A stretch of DNA of 64,000 nucleotides. Source: Apostichopus japonicus. Its lineage: Eukaryota > Echinodermata > Holothuroidea > Aspidochirotida > Stichopodidae. Position numbers and translations under genes: made by a program. Below, one piece after another: positions 12,280 to 26,500 of this stretch (the stretch's first letter is position 1; each line of letters begins with the position of its first letter). The stretch is taken from positions 24,274,960 to 24,338,959 of the forward strand of contig NC_092563.1 of assembly GCF_037975245.1 (NCBI RefSeq). The letters run 5' to 3'. The notes under the pieces were generated by a model. The model had not been told where the DNA came from. It searched no databases and saw nothing but the letters and a program-made list of their open reading frames with translations.

Positions 12280-12343
12280 ATGGACCATTCGTTAACGCTT
12301 TGTTTTCTGTTCTTTGTTTGGATATCACATGTTACAGCACAAG
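12280..12343 (+). CDS. Exon 1: start codon and signal peptide
   Basis: The ATG at 12280 has A at -3 and G at +4, a strong initiation context. It opens 21 codons beginning MDHS, then a hydrophobic core ([11 protein letters not shown]), then SHVTAQ, a good cleavage region. The exon ends with one base of the next codon, before donor GTAGGT (12344-12349), so intron 1 is phase 1, matching every later exon. It was too short to show up as a long open frame. The ATG at 12261 is out of frame with it. Confidence 0.85.
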
Positions 12344-15300
12344 GTAGGTCTCATCTATATTCTATTGACTTAGTCGTGAATGTATTGTAGATCCTCCTGT
12401 TAGCAGGAAGGCTCGTGAAGAAGCCAGTCATTTGCTTATCAAAGCCGCAATCTGACCGAAGTCGGTCTTTAAGATTCATATTTAACGTCCATGATTATGA
12501 ATTGTCAACAACTCTGTAACTGGACGACTTACATAGTAATCTTGGAGTGACTAGAACTGGGGACCTTATGATTGGAAGGCACCGGTGTTAACAACTGAGC
12601 TAACACTCCATAGTATGCTCATAGTCTAACACATGTCTAACTCCTATAGTCTAACACATGGTCTAGCTCGGCACCATTTTCGGATTCTTCTTGCTCGGGT
12701 GATGATTCATGTCTGTCAGCACCCCTTCCCCCTCTCCCACGCCCAAACATTCAACTTCTTCGGCCCACCATCGTATTCCCAAAGTCCTACTCAGTAATCA
12801 CAGTTTCTAAGTCGTAGACATTTTACCCGTGTTTGGATCGCATTTCACCATTCCCCAACGCCCCCCCCCTTACCGCCCAATATTATTATATAAACGCCAA
12901 GTGGTACATTATTTTATAGACGTATGGTTGCCACCCAGGAATGGCGAGTTACTTGTATAAGCCTCACATTTATATGCGATAAAAGTGATGAAAGTCAAGC
13001 TTGTAGCTTACACATCATTACCCCAAAGTTTAGCCTGCTGAAAACTACTAGATATTTTCAAAATCTAATTTGCTAGTGACTCTGCATCTCCAAGTTTCTT
13101 CCAGATATTGAGGAATGTTAAATAGCCTATAATTAAAATGAGACAATTATATGCTTCAGTAAAGAAAACTACATGAGGTCTGGCTTGATGACATTGGGGC
13201 AACTATTTGACTATATCTAGCATATTTTGGGCCAATACTGACGAACTGATTTCCCTGGAACGGTTAAATAATATATGGCCTATATCAGCGGTTGGGACTC
13301 TGACGATGTGAACAGACTATATATACCGTAGATATTGGTTTTGAGCTCAGGGCAGGGGCGTAGCGAAGGGGTTTTTGTTGGGGGGGGGGGGTGTGGAGAA
13401 TTTGATTTGCCGACGGATCTGGAAGTGGTGACTGAAATGGGGGAGGGGTCTAATTTTTAGTTTTGAAACGTCCTTAGATGCAATCTGATGTATATTTTAA
13501 GTCAAATTTGATTTGCCGACGGATCTGGAAGTGGTGACTGAAATGGGGAAGGGGTCTAAGGGTAGGGGGGTATACCCCTCCCCTTTGGAAAAATTAGTTT
13601 GAACGTCCTTAGATGCAATCTGGTGCATATTTTAAGTCAAATTTGGCACGGAAGAAGCTCCCGTTCTCCTTTTTCTATTCAGCTTTCCTTCTTTCTTCCC
13701 CTTCCGCTCTCTTCACCTTTTCTCCTTTTGCCGACAGACCCAAAATTTGCCGACAGCGACCAAATTATTGGGGGGGGGGGGGTGTGACACCACCCACACC
13801 CCCCCGCTCGCTACGCCCCTGGCTCAGGGGAAAGGCCTATAGAGCTACATCAGGTTGAGGAGGCGTGGGGAATGTTCCATGAAATAAATAGCTATAATAT
13901 ATGGATCGTGAGTCGGTTACTAAGAAACGGATACTAGGTTTATAGGCACCATACCCGAAAAGATGTATGAAAATTCCCGTACCGTACGTTCACGAAGGTT
14001 GCTGATCACACAGCCGCTGCGCGTCGTAAAAGGCAGCGATCGGGCAGTGTTGAGGGGTGGAATTCGAGGAGGTAGTGGGACATGTGCATGGGCGGCGATC
14101 CTGGGGGGGGGGAGGGGGGATATATCCCCCATGAAAATGGGTGGAGGGGATGTAATACACCATATACCACCCACCAAATGCCAGGGATAAGAATTTTTTC
14201 ATGCCTACATTTATGCATCATCGTGAATGTACGGCTCTTTTTTAGCTTCATTTCTCGCCTACCATAAACGCAGTGCGATCTTTTCAATTAAACCGTCTTT
14301 ATAAAGCAAGAACAGTTGACTGTATGCTTCATTGGCCCTACAAAATGTATTATTGCGCCCACGGTATTGATATACCCGTAAAGTTACCTCAACACTTTCC
14401 GACAAAATGGGATCCTCCGTGCATTCGTCACCACAACTTCCCGGAGTACTTTTAATGCAAGTGTAAGTGCCCCTTTAAAGGATATTTTCTTGTAGTTGTG
14501 TTACTGAGAAACCGACGTTCAAGCCCACATCTTGTCGATTACTGTTACAGGTGTTTCGATCGAAGGATGTCCAATACTCCCAGTCCGTTTGGGCGTCCCA
14601 AATCAAGACGATTCAATCATTGGTACATGGACGGAACCAACTGCAAATGCGGAACGAATATTTCGAAGTCATATTCCCGGACAAGCTATGTTACCAGTTG
14701 GTTTTCATGACATTATTTATGAATTTCAAAACACGGCCACCGGAGAAGAAGGAAGCTGTACCTTTTTATTTATAGTGTTCTGTAAGTGTTTCTTCAAGTT
14801 CTTCTTCTAACAGGCTGACAGTATCATACAGAATACAGGTATCACCTTTCAGCCTACCGTAAGGTCAGGAGGCAAGGGGGGTGGGTGGGTTGGGATGGGG
14901 GGGGGTGAGTATAGACAAGGGTTGTTTATTGTAGACGGAGAACCTAATTAATACTTATTTAAATTGAATTTAAAACTATCAGGGTTCGAACGACGTCTGG
15001 CGGGCGATTATATTTTTATCGTGAAGAAAAATGCATCGATATAATGAATAATTAGCAGCAAAATAAATAAACCTACATGTCAGAAAGAATAGATCAGTAG
15101 GCCTACTATGAAATTTCTCTGGAGTGTATCTCAAACTCCAGTGGGGTACAGGGGGGGGGGACCCACCGGATGCTACAATCATTCAAATATTCTTAACCTT
15201 TTGTAACGAATTAAAAGTACAAACTTGTGTGCAGGGACGTAGCTAAGGCCTGATGATTGGGGGGAGGGGGAGGGGAGTAGTGGCTGAAATCCCATCTGGA

Positions 15301-18300
15301 TGGGTTTTGGAGCCAGAAAATTCCGACTGCTGCCTTGTCCCCCCCCCCCTACCGCACAGTGTCAGTCAGACACCCAATCTTTCGCGACTGCACTTATGTT
15401 ACGAACTTTCTTCGATACATTTGTACCTTATGGGGCAAAGTTTTGCTTATGTTATTTGAACAATTGAAGGTCCTTAGATGCGATCTGGTGCAATGTTTTG
15501 CCATTATCATATGATATCATATTATCAGCAGATTTTGTTTCCTGTTTGAATTCTTTTACATAATATATCAGAAAGACAAACATAGTGCTCTTTTACAATT
15601 TTTCCAGAAGGATGGTTCTTGTTTATTGTCCAATGTCTGGACTTTAATACATTGACGAACTTAACTGATGGACAATATAAACTTTCATATTTTGTAAGAC
15701 AGCCAGGTGTGCAGTGGCCTAAAAAAATATCGTTATCGCCGTGTATTGGCAGTGTAATAATTATTTATAGGAAGTGCGTATCACGTACGATTGCTAGCTT
15801 AGCTTCAAAACATGCTGTTCGTGCAACAACTTAGGAAGAATCATAGAAAGGATGAGAACGAACGTTGTCGACGTCGTTGTGCATACGGTTCGTGACATTC
15901 CATAGAGTGCGGTTAGGTAGGCAATATGTATTTTATTACGCAGTGGCCAACTGTAGGTTTGAAATAGACTATAGGCTAAATTTAGCTAATTGCATCTGCC
16001 AAACTTAGTAAGTAGTTGAATCAGTAGGCCTGAATGTTATTACGATTATAATCGAGTTAACGCAGCTGACGAGTATTCAAGATCAAAAGAGCACTGACAA
16101 AATACCATGCTAAAAAAAAAATATATATTTTTAAACATTTTTTTCGACACTGAAAGTGGGGAGCAGTCGCTCCCCTGCTCCCTGGCTACGTACCTGGTAT
16201 AGCCTGAACTTACTTGAAGCAAGCGAACAGGGTCAACCCACCCAAAAGCAAAATTAATACATAAATTATTATATCCGAATTGAAGCTGGCGATCGAACGT
16301 TGTATTTTTTTTTAGAGTATTGTATTCAAAATCAAACGAAGTTTTGTATGGTGGAGTATAAGGATCGCGAGATACAATTTCTCGATGTGACGAGGAAAAC
16401 GTGGTAAATATGACTGATTAAAGGTCAATTTTGATCGAAAATTTTATGTCACTCACTAATAAAAAACATGTGAATATTAGAGTGCGACAGTCAGAAAAAT
16501 TAGAGTGCGACAGTCTGAAATTCCGAATTGAAGCTGGCGACAGTCGGAAATTCCGACAGTCGGAAATTCCGACTGTCGCACTCAAATTTGTCAACTATCG
16601 TCATGTTTACCAAGATTGGGGGGGGGGTGAGACACCCCACCCCCCTCTAGCGACGTCCCCGATTGTGTGGAGACATATGTGATATCACTACAGTACGGTG
16701 GTCCAATTCTCGCCCGGCTGAATGCCAAATCGCCAGACTGACCCAATTTTACCCAAGTTCCCCAACTGACGGTGGAAATTAGTGGGAATGCACCACGCCC
16801 CCCATCTTTTGTGAACGCCAACGCGTACGTCCCCCTATATGTACGCCATGAATGATTGATTCTTTATTTACTTAGAAAAACAATAAAGAAAACGGCTTCA
16901 CACCACATAAACTATTGCAATTGTTACTAATGCTGTGCTTCCCGGCACACGCACGCATCGTGTGTGTGACAAGCTGGTCATTGGTAATTTTATTTGAAGC
17001 TGGTCATAACGCTTTCTGTGTAGGCTAGAATGCAGAGAAAGGAGAGTTAGATATTTCAAGTATCACTGTCAGCAGCACTAGAGCATACTACACAGCAAGT
17101 GATTTCAACGTTGTCACAGAATAACATGCATACACCAGGAAGGTGTAAAAGCCATGGAGGTTTGTCGCACACCAACGTGCAAAAGAACCACAGAGCTAGT
17201 GGTCTTTGCTACTGTGTAAGTAAGCCAAACGGCTAGCTAGCGTTAGGACCAAGTTATGTCTTGGCCTAGGCCTACGATGTGACTCGAGGTAGCCTGCATG
17301 ACTTTATAATAGGCTTGGTGTAGGCTAGGCAATAAAGGCCCAAAGTTTTTTTTTCAAATATTTATTTTGTATTTGAGTTTCATTAACTATTTCACCTCTT
17401 TGTCATATGCTTTATTTTATTATATATATATACTATCATAGGGTTCGGAGATGACCAGCCACCTCAAATACAAAACTGTCCTGGTGAAATAGTCAGAACT
17501 CTTTCAGCTGGTGCATCTACAGTGACTGTGTCATGGAATGTTCCTACAGCTATTGACAATGCTGGACCTTTTATGAGTACCTCTAGTCATGTACCACCTT
17601 TTGATTTTCCTGTGGGTGTTCATACTGTCACCTATACATTTGAAGACACAAGAGGCCTCACATCAATCTGTGAATTTAATGTAATGGTAACAGGTGAGAC
17701 ACTTCTTCAGATATTTTTCAGCGTAACGTTTGCATTTCAAGCATACATGCATGTACATGGGAGAGTCATACTCATAGTTCCAAAGTGAAAGGATTTGTAT
17801 GTTGCTTTTATCACCCTTGTTTAATTGAAACTTTGGAGTGCTCATTTTACTAAAATTGTGTCCTTTACCGCCCAGAAATACTTCATTCACAGAAAATATG
17901 AAGGAAGCAGGCAGGTGGGTGTACTGTATCTAAGGGGAGGAGGGGGGTTGCTTAAGATTGCAAATATTTGACAGAGGTGGTCAGATGAAACAATATATTG
18001 CTACCCTTTAGAATGTATCTTGTCTTTTGTAAGTTTCAGATCAAACAGTCTCTTATGTCAGAGCACTCCTTATTTGATGTTCCATATTTTGTACTTATGT
18101 TCTTCTCTCCTCCCATGGTTGTCTGCTCTTTGCAAACACAAATTCTTCCATCTACTTTCCATAGGAATTGATATGGAACTCCCTGTCATTAACTGTCCTG
18201 AAAACCAGTTAGAGAATGCAGTGGCTGGAGCAGCAACTTGGTTTGTCTCCTGGCCTGCTGTGACTGCAACAGATGATTCACTGCAAACACCACAATTGAT

Positions 18301-20250
18301 CAGTTCCAGTCCATCATCTCTTCAAGGCCTCACTGGGGGAACCTTCCCTGTTGGAAGAGTCACGACCGTCCGTTATGATTACGCAGATGGCTCAGGGAAT
18401 GTAGCTTCTTGCATGTTTGATGTCACCGTAAATGGTAAGTCCTTCAGCATGGGCGGGATTACGGGGGGGCAAGAGGGGGCATTTGCCCCCCCCACTTTTT
18501 CCCAAACCTTAGTTCACTTTTTTCTGTCGTTTTTGCAGACAAATGTGCACAACCCTAATCGAAATTGTTCCCTCTCAAATAGGCCTATATGTTTTGAATC
18601 TAGTCGAATTTGTGTTTAACATCGTAACATGTAGCATGAATAACTGGAGCTGGAGCTAGCACATGGTTCGCAGCACAGGTTACGAATCCTGGAGCTAACA
18701 CACAAGCGATTCAATTCTGCATGTGATGAATCCACGGCATGTGCTACAGTGCTAGCTTCAGGAACTGATTTTCAACGTTGCTGCTCTACTGAATGCGTTG
18801 AATATCTAAATCCAGAGAAACGATTTACAAAAGCCAGAATTGCATATTGGGTATATCAATAATTAAATTCAATGCACTGACACATGACACACCCCCACCC
18901 CACCCCCAGTGGTCTATCCCTTCATTAACAGTAAGCAACATTCAAGTATTTATTATGAATTTCTATGTTGCCTGGTAATCTGGCAATAGTTCAAACATAA
19001 TGCTGGTACTGCCAGGTAATAATTTCCTTTTCAAATCTCAGCCAGTACTATGAAATGACCCGTAAATATATTGCTCCATGTTGCACCTATAGTCGCATTG
19101 TAAAATCCAAAAAGTCACCCCGCCTCGACTTCAGTGGCGACGGAACCGGTGGACTTGAGGGGCTTATCCCCCATGAAAAAGTGTGGGGGGGGGTAAAGGT
19201 ATGTCAGCCCCCAATATTTGCCAAGTTCTCCAAGAAGTGGGGACCGCGGGGAGAATTTCGAAGTGGGTGCTGAACATATTCTTGATCGGTCCAATGCACA
19301 ATATACAAATAATGTTAGGGGGAAAGAACTGTCTAGATGCGATTTATTGTTACCGGAGGTGCCATTTTTGCTGATCTAGGATTTCCTTTTTGCTTAAATT
19401 TCGACGCGCCGCGCCAACTGATGGTGGTGCACCGTCTTAATAGTGACGTATAAGCTTCAGTTGTACATCACCATATAAGTTCTTCTATCCGTCCTCCCTA
19501 ACTTTAAACACATTCATTAATTGTTTAGATTTAAAGCCTATATGGGTGTTAATTTTACCGATCTAAGGGTACCTTTCATCGAAAATTTCGACGCTCCTTG
19601 CCAACCGATGATGGCGCTCCGCTTAGATAGTGACGTATAACAAAAGTTGCACATCACCATCTGACCATATGTTCTACTACCAATCCTCTTCAATTTTTTA
19701 AACGATAATTAACTATCTAGATACAATTGCAGACATGAGATCCATATTTCAAGGATGGGTACATGCAGCTTAGAGCACTCGGGAAGTGCCGTTTCCGGCC
19801 ATCTGGAGGGTTAGTAAAGCCAAAAAATTTCTTGTACGCTCCGCGCCAACCGATGGTGGCGCTCCGCTTAGATAGTCTTGCTGGCAGGTTTGCCCCCCCA
19901 CTTTCACAACTCAAATCCCGCCCCTGTCCTTCAGTTTATATTAGGCGGAGTGTAGGCGGAGTGTATAGCCTAGTGGTTAACGCCGGCGTCTCCCAGTCAT
20001 GAGATCCCTGGTTCGATTCCCCGCCGACAGCAATGTGTGTCGTCTGGCAAGGGTGTTGTTCAATAACAACTTCCCGACATGGACGTTAAATGGATGTGTG
20101 CCGAGAGATTGGCTTCGGTCAGCTTGCGAGTCTACAAGCCTCCATGGCTTCTTTCGCGAGTTCCTGCTTGCGGGAAGATCACATATACATACATACATAC
20201 ATACATACATACATACATACATACATACACACATACACGCATACATACAC

Positions 20251-20295
<45 letters not shown>

Positions 20296-20479
20296 TACAT
20301 ACATACATACATACATACATACATACACGCATACATACACGCATACATACACGCATACGTACATGCATACGTACATACATACATACATACACGCATACAT
20401 ACATACATACATACATACATACACACATACACACATACACGCATACACGCACACATACATACATACATACATACACACA

Positions 20480-20510
<31 letters not shown>

Positions 20511-23500
20511 TAGAGCAGAGCATTTTGTTTTTTCATGCTATAAATATACCAAATATACTGATTTAATAGAAATTTTTCCCCATTATCAACCATAAATGCT
20601 TTTTACTAGTATTAATGATTCAATGTGTGATGTGTCACTGAGTTGATGAGTAGAGTCACTTGTAAGGGTATAATGTTTTGAGGGTTGTTTCACAGGCTAC
20701 GTAAGGCGGTGGTCAGGAAATAGACAATGGCTTGGTGGTAGAGTTTCTAATTTATTATAAGATTAAACGAAAACCCTGCAAGAGGAATAATAGAATGATG
20801 AAAATGTTAGCATGTTCTCAACATGTTAGAGTGTGCACATAACACCATAAGCCCTCACACATGAATATTTTGATATTATAACATATATACGGACACAGTG
20901 TTACATTCATACAGTATATTAACTTAATATTCCCTCACTACTGTATGTGCGAGAATTCCATCAGAGTCCAATTAATATAATATTAAGCAACTCTTTTTTA
21001 ATTAATTGGATTCTAAAATAAATGTAATGACAATAACTTACGGGACCATTGTTTACGCAACTCCCAGTTATTCAATGGCAGCAAAACATGTGGGAACACA
21101 AAGTTACCCTGAGCTGTAACACACCTTCTGGAATATGAAGATATCCTGTAGACACACGGGGGAACACACAGTAACCCGACTTCCAATACATAAAAATAGT
21201 AACGTTTGACCTATAATCGGTTAGCTAATCTGCATCGGGCCAATTATCAATTCCAATGCAAAAATTATACAGCTCTAGTTGGATTGTGATAGGAGACAAG
21301 CAGATTGTGATTTGGGAGACGTTGTTTGACGGTGAGGGCAGTAGTCCAGAATAGACAGGGACACCATAGGTGGACAGATCAGCAAAAAGTAACACTCTCA
21401 CTTTAGACACGGCAGACGTAAGAGCGTGTCAGTTGGGAGGAGACGGGTCAATTTTGTCCTCATAAATAGTAACTACCCAGACCAGGTTAGTTTTGAGGTA
21501 TCTCGTAATTCCCAGCGAACACAAAAACGTTTTTAAAACGTTATAAAAATGTTTCGTCTTTTGTTTTGATAACAATATTTGTGGTGTAATAAATATGTCA
21601 CGAAAACAATTTCAGGCTATTATTTTAAAACATATTTTCGTTAAAACATTAATATAACGTTTTCAAAATGTGAGAAAAATATTACATCCCATGAAAACGT
21701 TATGGCCAAGTTTTCATAACACCACATTTAAGGTTATGAAAACATATTTTAGAGGCTCTTTTAAAAACGTTATGATAATGTTTTGTGTTTGCTGGGTTAG
21801 ACTTTAAGGTTTATACAATTAATTGTGAATTCTTCATGCCTTTGGTGAGGAGTAATTACACACAATAACAACCCAGCTTTACAGTACAGTCTTGAAGTGA
21901 TGCAGGCCTGGGGGGGGGGGGGGGGTTCTCATGTACATACTATAGTAGGAGACATTTTCATTAATGTCAATATATCTAGCTGTAGTTTGATGAACAAGCA
22001 TCGATGATTCAGTTCAGATATGATATCACTGCAAACGTCTCCTTTAGTACAAAACATCTTCAAATCTTCCCTTTCCGCAATAAGAAAACTCGCGGCGCAC
22101 TAAACAGTGTATGATTTTGCTTCACGAAATGAATCAATTTTGATCTGCTCAAGGGATCGACAATTTGCAGATCATTTCAAGCAATTGCAACATTAATGGT
22201 TCTTGTTTACTTTCTTCATAGCTTTTGTGGACATGGATCCCCCAATGATCAGGTGCTCTGACAGCGATGTACGAAGAGTGGCTTCTGGCAGTGATGCTGT
22301 GGTAGTCTGGACAGTTCCAACAATTGAATTTGATGCGAGCCTACCTGTTCAAATAGTTTCAAACTTTGAAAGTGGTGAAACTTTCCCAATTGGCACAGAA
22401 CTGGTCGAATATACCTTCACCGACGCTGTTGGCAATGTCGCAGTTTGTTCATTTAATGTTATAGTTGAAGGTAAGTCTATTTCATCTTGGTAAGGTAGTC
22501 AGATGTAAAAAAATCTGTCAGTGCTGTCAATGGGGTACCTTTGATAATTAAGAAAAACAACATATTTTACATGTTGATATCGAAATCGCATCAAATAGCT
22601 CGATAACATTACTTCTTTACAAATTTGACTTTGTGCAGTATCCAATGAAAATGTAGGGAAAATTTGATCATCCCCATTTGACCAATCAACAACCAGTTTA
22701 TATCCTGTTGCATTGATGCAATATTTAAGCTTCCATGATAACCTACGTATGTTACAACTACAGATATGTTGTATTGAGGCTGCATTTCATCGTCAGAACA
22801 CAGACTTCATTATATAACATACAGTTCTAGTGTTGGTTTTTAATAAGAAGCATCATATACCATAAAATGAAATTTCATATTTTCATTTCGTTTATGTACC
22901 TACAAAACAATGGGGATTTTCCCCATACTTCAGAAAATTTACAGAAAAACATGCTGACAAAGATGGATTAGGTTACCATTTTTTAAAATGTCAAATCCAC
23001 GTTCCGAGATGGTCTTCATGTATTCTGAGCGTCAATTCTGAGGGGTGGGAGTGGGGAGGGGGGTCAGGTGGGTTGTGGCTCAGTCCTCAAGGAAGATCCT
23101 GGGTTTGCAGGTTTGCAGACCAATGGTCTAGATCATTGTCGATTCACATCAGTACAACAAAATCTATCGTGATATGACATTATAAACACAGCCTAAATAC
23201 TTTACACAAGAATAAATTGACATCCCCACATTCATTTTCACAAGACAAACTTTATTATAACATACAAATTGTATGCAGACACCACCAAAAGATGAATTTG
23301 ACACTTCGATGTAATTTCAGACATTAAAAATTATTTTCTCTGCGCTGCCCCGAATTGGCACCTTTAATGCCCATTCCATACTACATCACCAACTGTGTTA
23401 TATAGAAAGTTATTCCATTAGTTTAAAGCAAAATGTCAAACCATTCAAAATTTATCCATATTGAAGTTGGGTGAACATTGGTTTACAAGCAAAGACCAAA

Positions 23501-26500
23501 TTCTTCTCGACATTTGAAGTATATTTTAACCGGGTTCGCTTCGCAGTTTGCGAGTCGAAATAGCCTGTTTGCGAATCATTTCCCTAGTTGATTCGCAAGT
23601 TCTGCGAATCATGAATCGTTACGTTTTTCCATCATCAATATAGCCTAACTGGAAATCACAATCAAGTTGCTAATGCATGTTTTACACAGCGCCGTAGTAT
23701 GTACTATATCTATGACAGTCGTAGTCCGCGAACGGGCGCTAGGTATGTGCGGGCAGTATAAACTACTAGAAGCATGGTCATTGATACATCCGTACTGTAC
23801 CACTATGATACGGACCATCGCGTAACTGATATTGCTTATATTTTTTTCAAGACGATATTTTTTGAGGATTGAACAAATGACGATAATTTCTTGTGAAAGA
23901 AATTTGAAATAAATGTGGAAAAAATGCGATTATCCTTTTTCCGTATTAAGTGTAAATGTTTTTCTAGCATTCCATGGTTTAGAAAGTTGAAAAGAAATAA
24001 AGTTTATCAACTTCATTTACTGACTTTTGAACTTCTTGAAAAACCCGTCCTTTACAACATTGACTGTACAGAGAAAAAACTCTGAAAATCAGTAGAGACA
24101 TTACCAATTGTGTACGAACAGGAAGTTGGTACACCTTTCAAATTTTACGAAAGGTCGAGCAAAATAGTTTCGAAAAATTCACGCGAAACTGGCATATCGT
24201 GCTAAATGCAACTAATGTCATGTAAACAAGGCTCTAGTACACCCATTTCTGAATAAACCATAAGACCACATCTAGTGTTAAGCGGGGGAAAAGAAAGTAT
24301 TTTCTAGAATTTCCACCAAAAAAAATAATAATAATAATATCCTACCATAGTTAAGTGTATTATCGTCGGTTACGGATCTCACGTAACAACAAAAACACAA
24401 CTAATTGTATTTTGCGAAGTTGACATTTTCTACAAGGACAAGGAAACAATATTTAGCATTTAGTTAATCATGCCAAGTGGCCTAAAACATGGGATTACAA
24501 GATTCTTACTTTCATAAAGATGGCCATACTGTAGCTATTGGGGCCTTGATATTGTGCTATGACTGTATGGTATAGACTGTGCCTCGTGTATCATGGGGAA
24601 TAGATTGTTTTGTTCATGCGGAGGAGTCGGTTGACTTGAGGTGTGTTTTACTTACCTTAATGTTACGGGGATATTTACCTTCTTTTCTTGAACGTCTAAG
24701 ATAATATTTTGCATAACTTTACCGATCCTTTACTGACTGACCTAATTAATTCTAGAATGGAGCCAAAATAGTTAACTCCATGAAAAGTTTTTATTGGAAA
24801 CGTGCCAAAAATGTTAACAAACAGGTGTTAGACAGGGGGGTTGTTTGGCAAGGTACCTGTGAAAATTCGCATCACATGTAGCCTACCGTGATATTTTAGT
24901 AGGGATAAACACTGCAGTTGTAAACTGATGTACGTATAGTGCACGCTGTTCATTGTTAGGCAGTCTAGAAACGGGGCTTTGCCGATCGTAATTTGTTTCA
25001 TAATATCGACAGTTTTGTAAGTTGCACTTTTTAAAGATTGTAAGACAGATTAAATCTCTTTTCATTTTATCACATAATATAGCTACTCTAACTTGTCATT
25101 TTAAAATTTTCATCAGTTTCGTGACAATTTAAATTCAAAAAGTTGTCAGTATTTTGAATCCTTAACTGCGAATTTTATATCGCCAGACACGCAAAAATAC
25201 TAAAATTTTCCGGGGGCCTTCGCCCCCTGGAACCCCACACAAGGGGTTCCACCCCTTGACACCACCGGGCGCTAAGGCGGGCCCCTGGACCCCACGACAC
25301 TATGCTTGCATGCAACAGGGGTTGGTGTGCATGTTCGCTGCGCGAAACCACCGGTGGGAAATCGGCAGTTGTTTTAGTGTGTTCGCGAACACACTAAACA
25401 CAACAAGGAAAAATTATCGTAATTATCGAATTATCGCGATAATTTTTGAACTATTTATTGTGACGTTAAAAAGCAAATATCGCCCAACCCTAATTGCAAT
25501 ACCACGTTGTGGGCTACTGGTGCTGGCTATAGGCTAACATTACAATAATAATATTGCACTGTGTAGTACTGTAGTTTCAGAATGTAATCGGATTATCGGA
25601 TTTATCGCCATCGGTTGAACAGAAATTACATTGTTACAGAATCAGGAGTTCTGGATTTGTGATCGCGCAGTTTCCACAGATTCCGTTTTGTAATTTACTT
25701 CCGAATACTTCGTCATGGCAGTTTAAGGTTTAAAGGAGGAAACGGCTAAGAAATGGATTTCGGAGAACAATTGGTCGTGGCTGGAATATGACTTGACTCC
25801 CGGCGCGAGTAGGTTAGTTGAGCGAAATGAGAAACGGATACCACCTGCATTTTCACACAAGGAATTTATTTATATGTCCTCCTTTTGATGCATACTTTGT
25901 GGAATGATAGCATCAGGCGTATCTAGGCTACAGTACATACATTTATACATAAATGAGAAATGAAGATTACTAGATTCACAAATTTCTCAATGCTAATCGA
26001 TTTTTATGTAGTGCTAATCAAAATGGCAGTTGGTTAGCAAAACATGCTAATCAATTAATTTCGCTTAAAATATGCCCTGGTGAAATGTTAGCTTGCCATT
26101 GGTGACTTTTATAGTTGTGTTATTTTCAACAAAGTTACAAAGTTTCTAGAATAGGAAACATGATACTAATATGCTTATCGTTTGTTTACCATCATAGCCA
26201 AAGTTAAGAAAATAAAGTGATATAAGGATGATATTATTAAAATTAAGCAAAAGGGCAAAAAATATATATGGATATTGACAAACTTTTAGTGTAAATCTTT
26301 CAACATTCTTAAGTTTTCATAGCTGCAACTTCTGTTTTTCAAAGTAGAAAATTTGTTCAGCCTGCATTAACATGGAGAATAAATTCAAATGTTGAGCTTT
26401 TCAATCTGTTTCTTATTAAACCTTTCTTTTGAACACTCTTTATGTTATTGTTTCCAATCCTTTAATTATACATTTGTTACAGTTTAGAACTGGACTGCAA

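Noticed and set aside
13599-14287. Several proline- or glycine-rich frames around 13600-14290
   Set aside because: They run through C/G homopolymers of hAT-type elements in both orientations; mutually overlapping shadows.
15619-15834. Plus-strand frame of 71 codons considered as a missed HYR exon
   Set aside because: No NCP or DCSG start, no G-T-V-F strand motif, and no suitable phase 1 donor and acceptor.
15232-16196. Possible hAT-type element with CAGGGACGTAGC and, in reverse, CAGGTACGTAGC ends
   Set aside because: The flanks (CTTGTGTG and GTATAGCC) show no duplication. The two ends may belong to different insertions.
19977-20595. Open frames on both strands rich in YIHT or MYVC
   Set aside because: Translation of the (ACAT)n microsatellite and the adjoining SINE; not genes.
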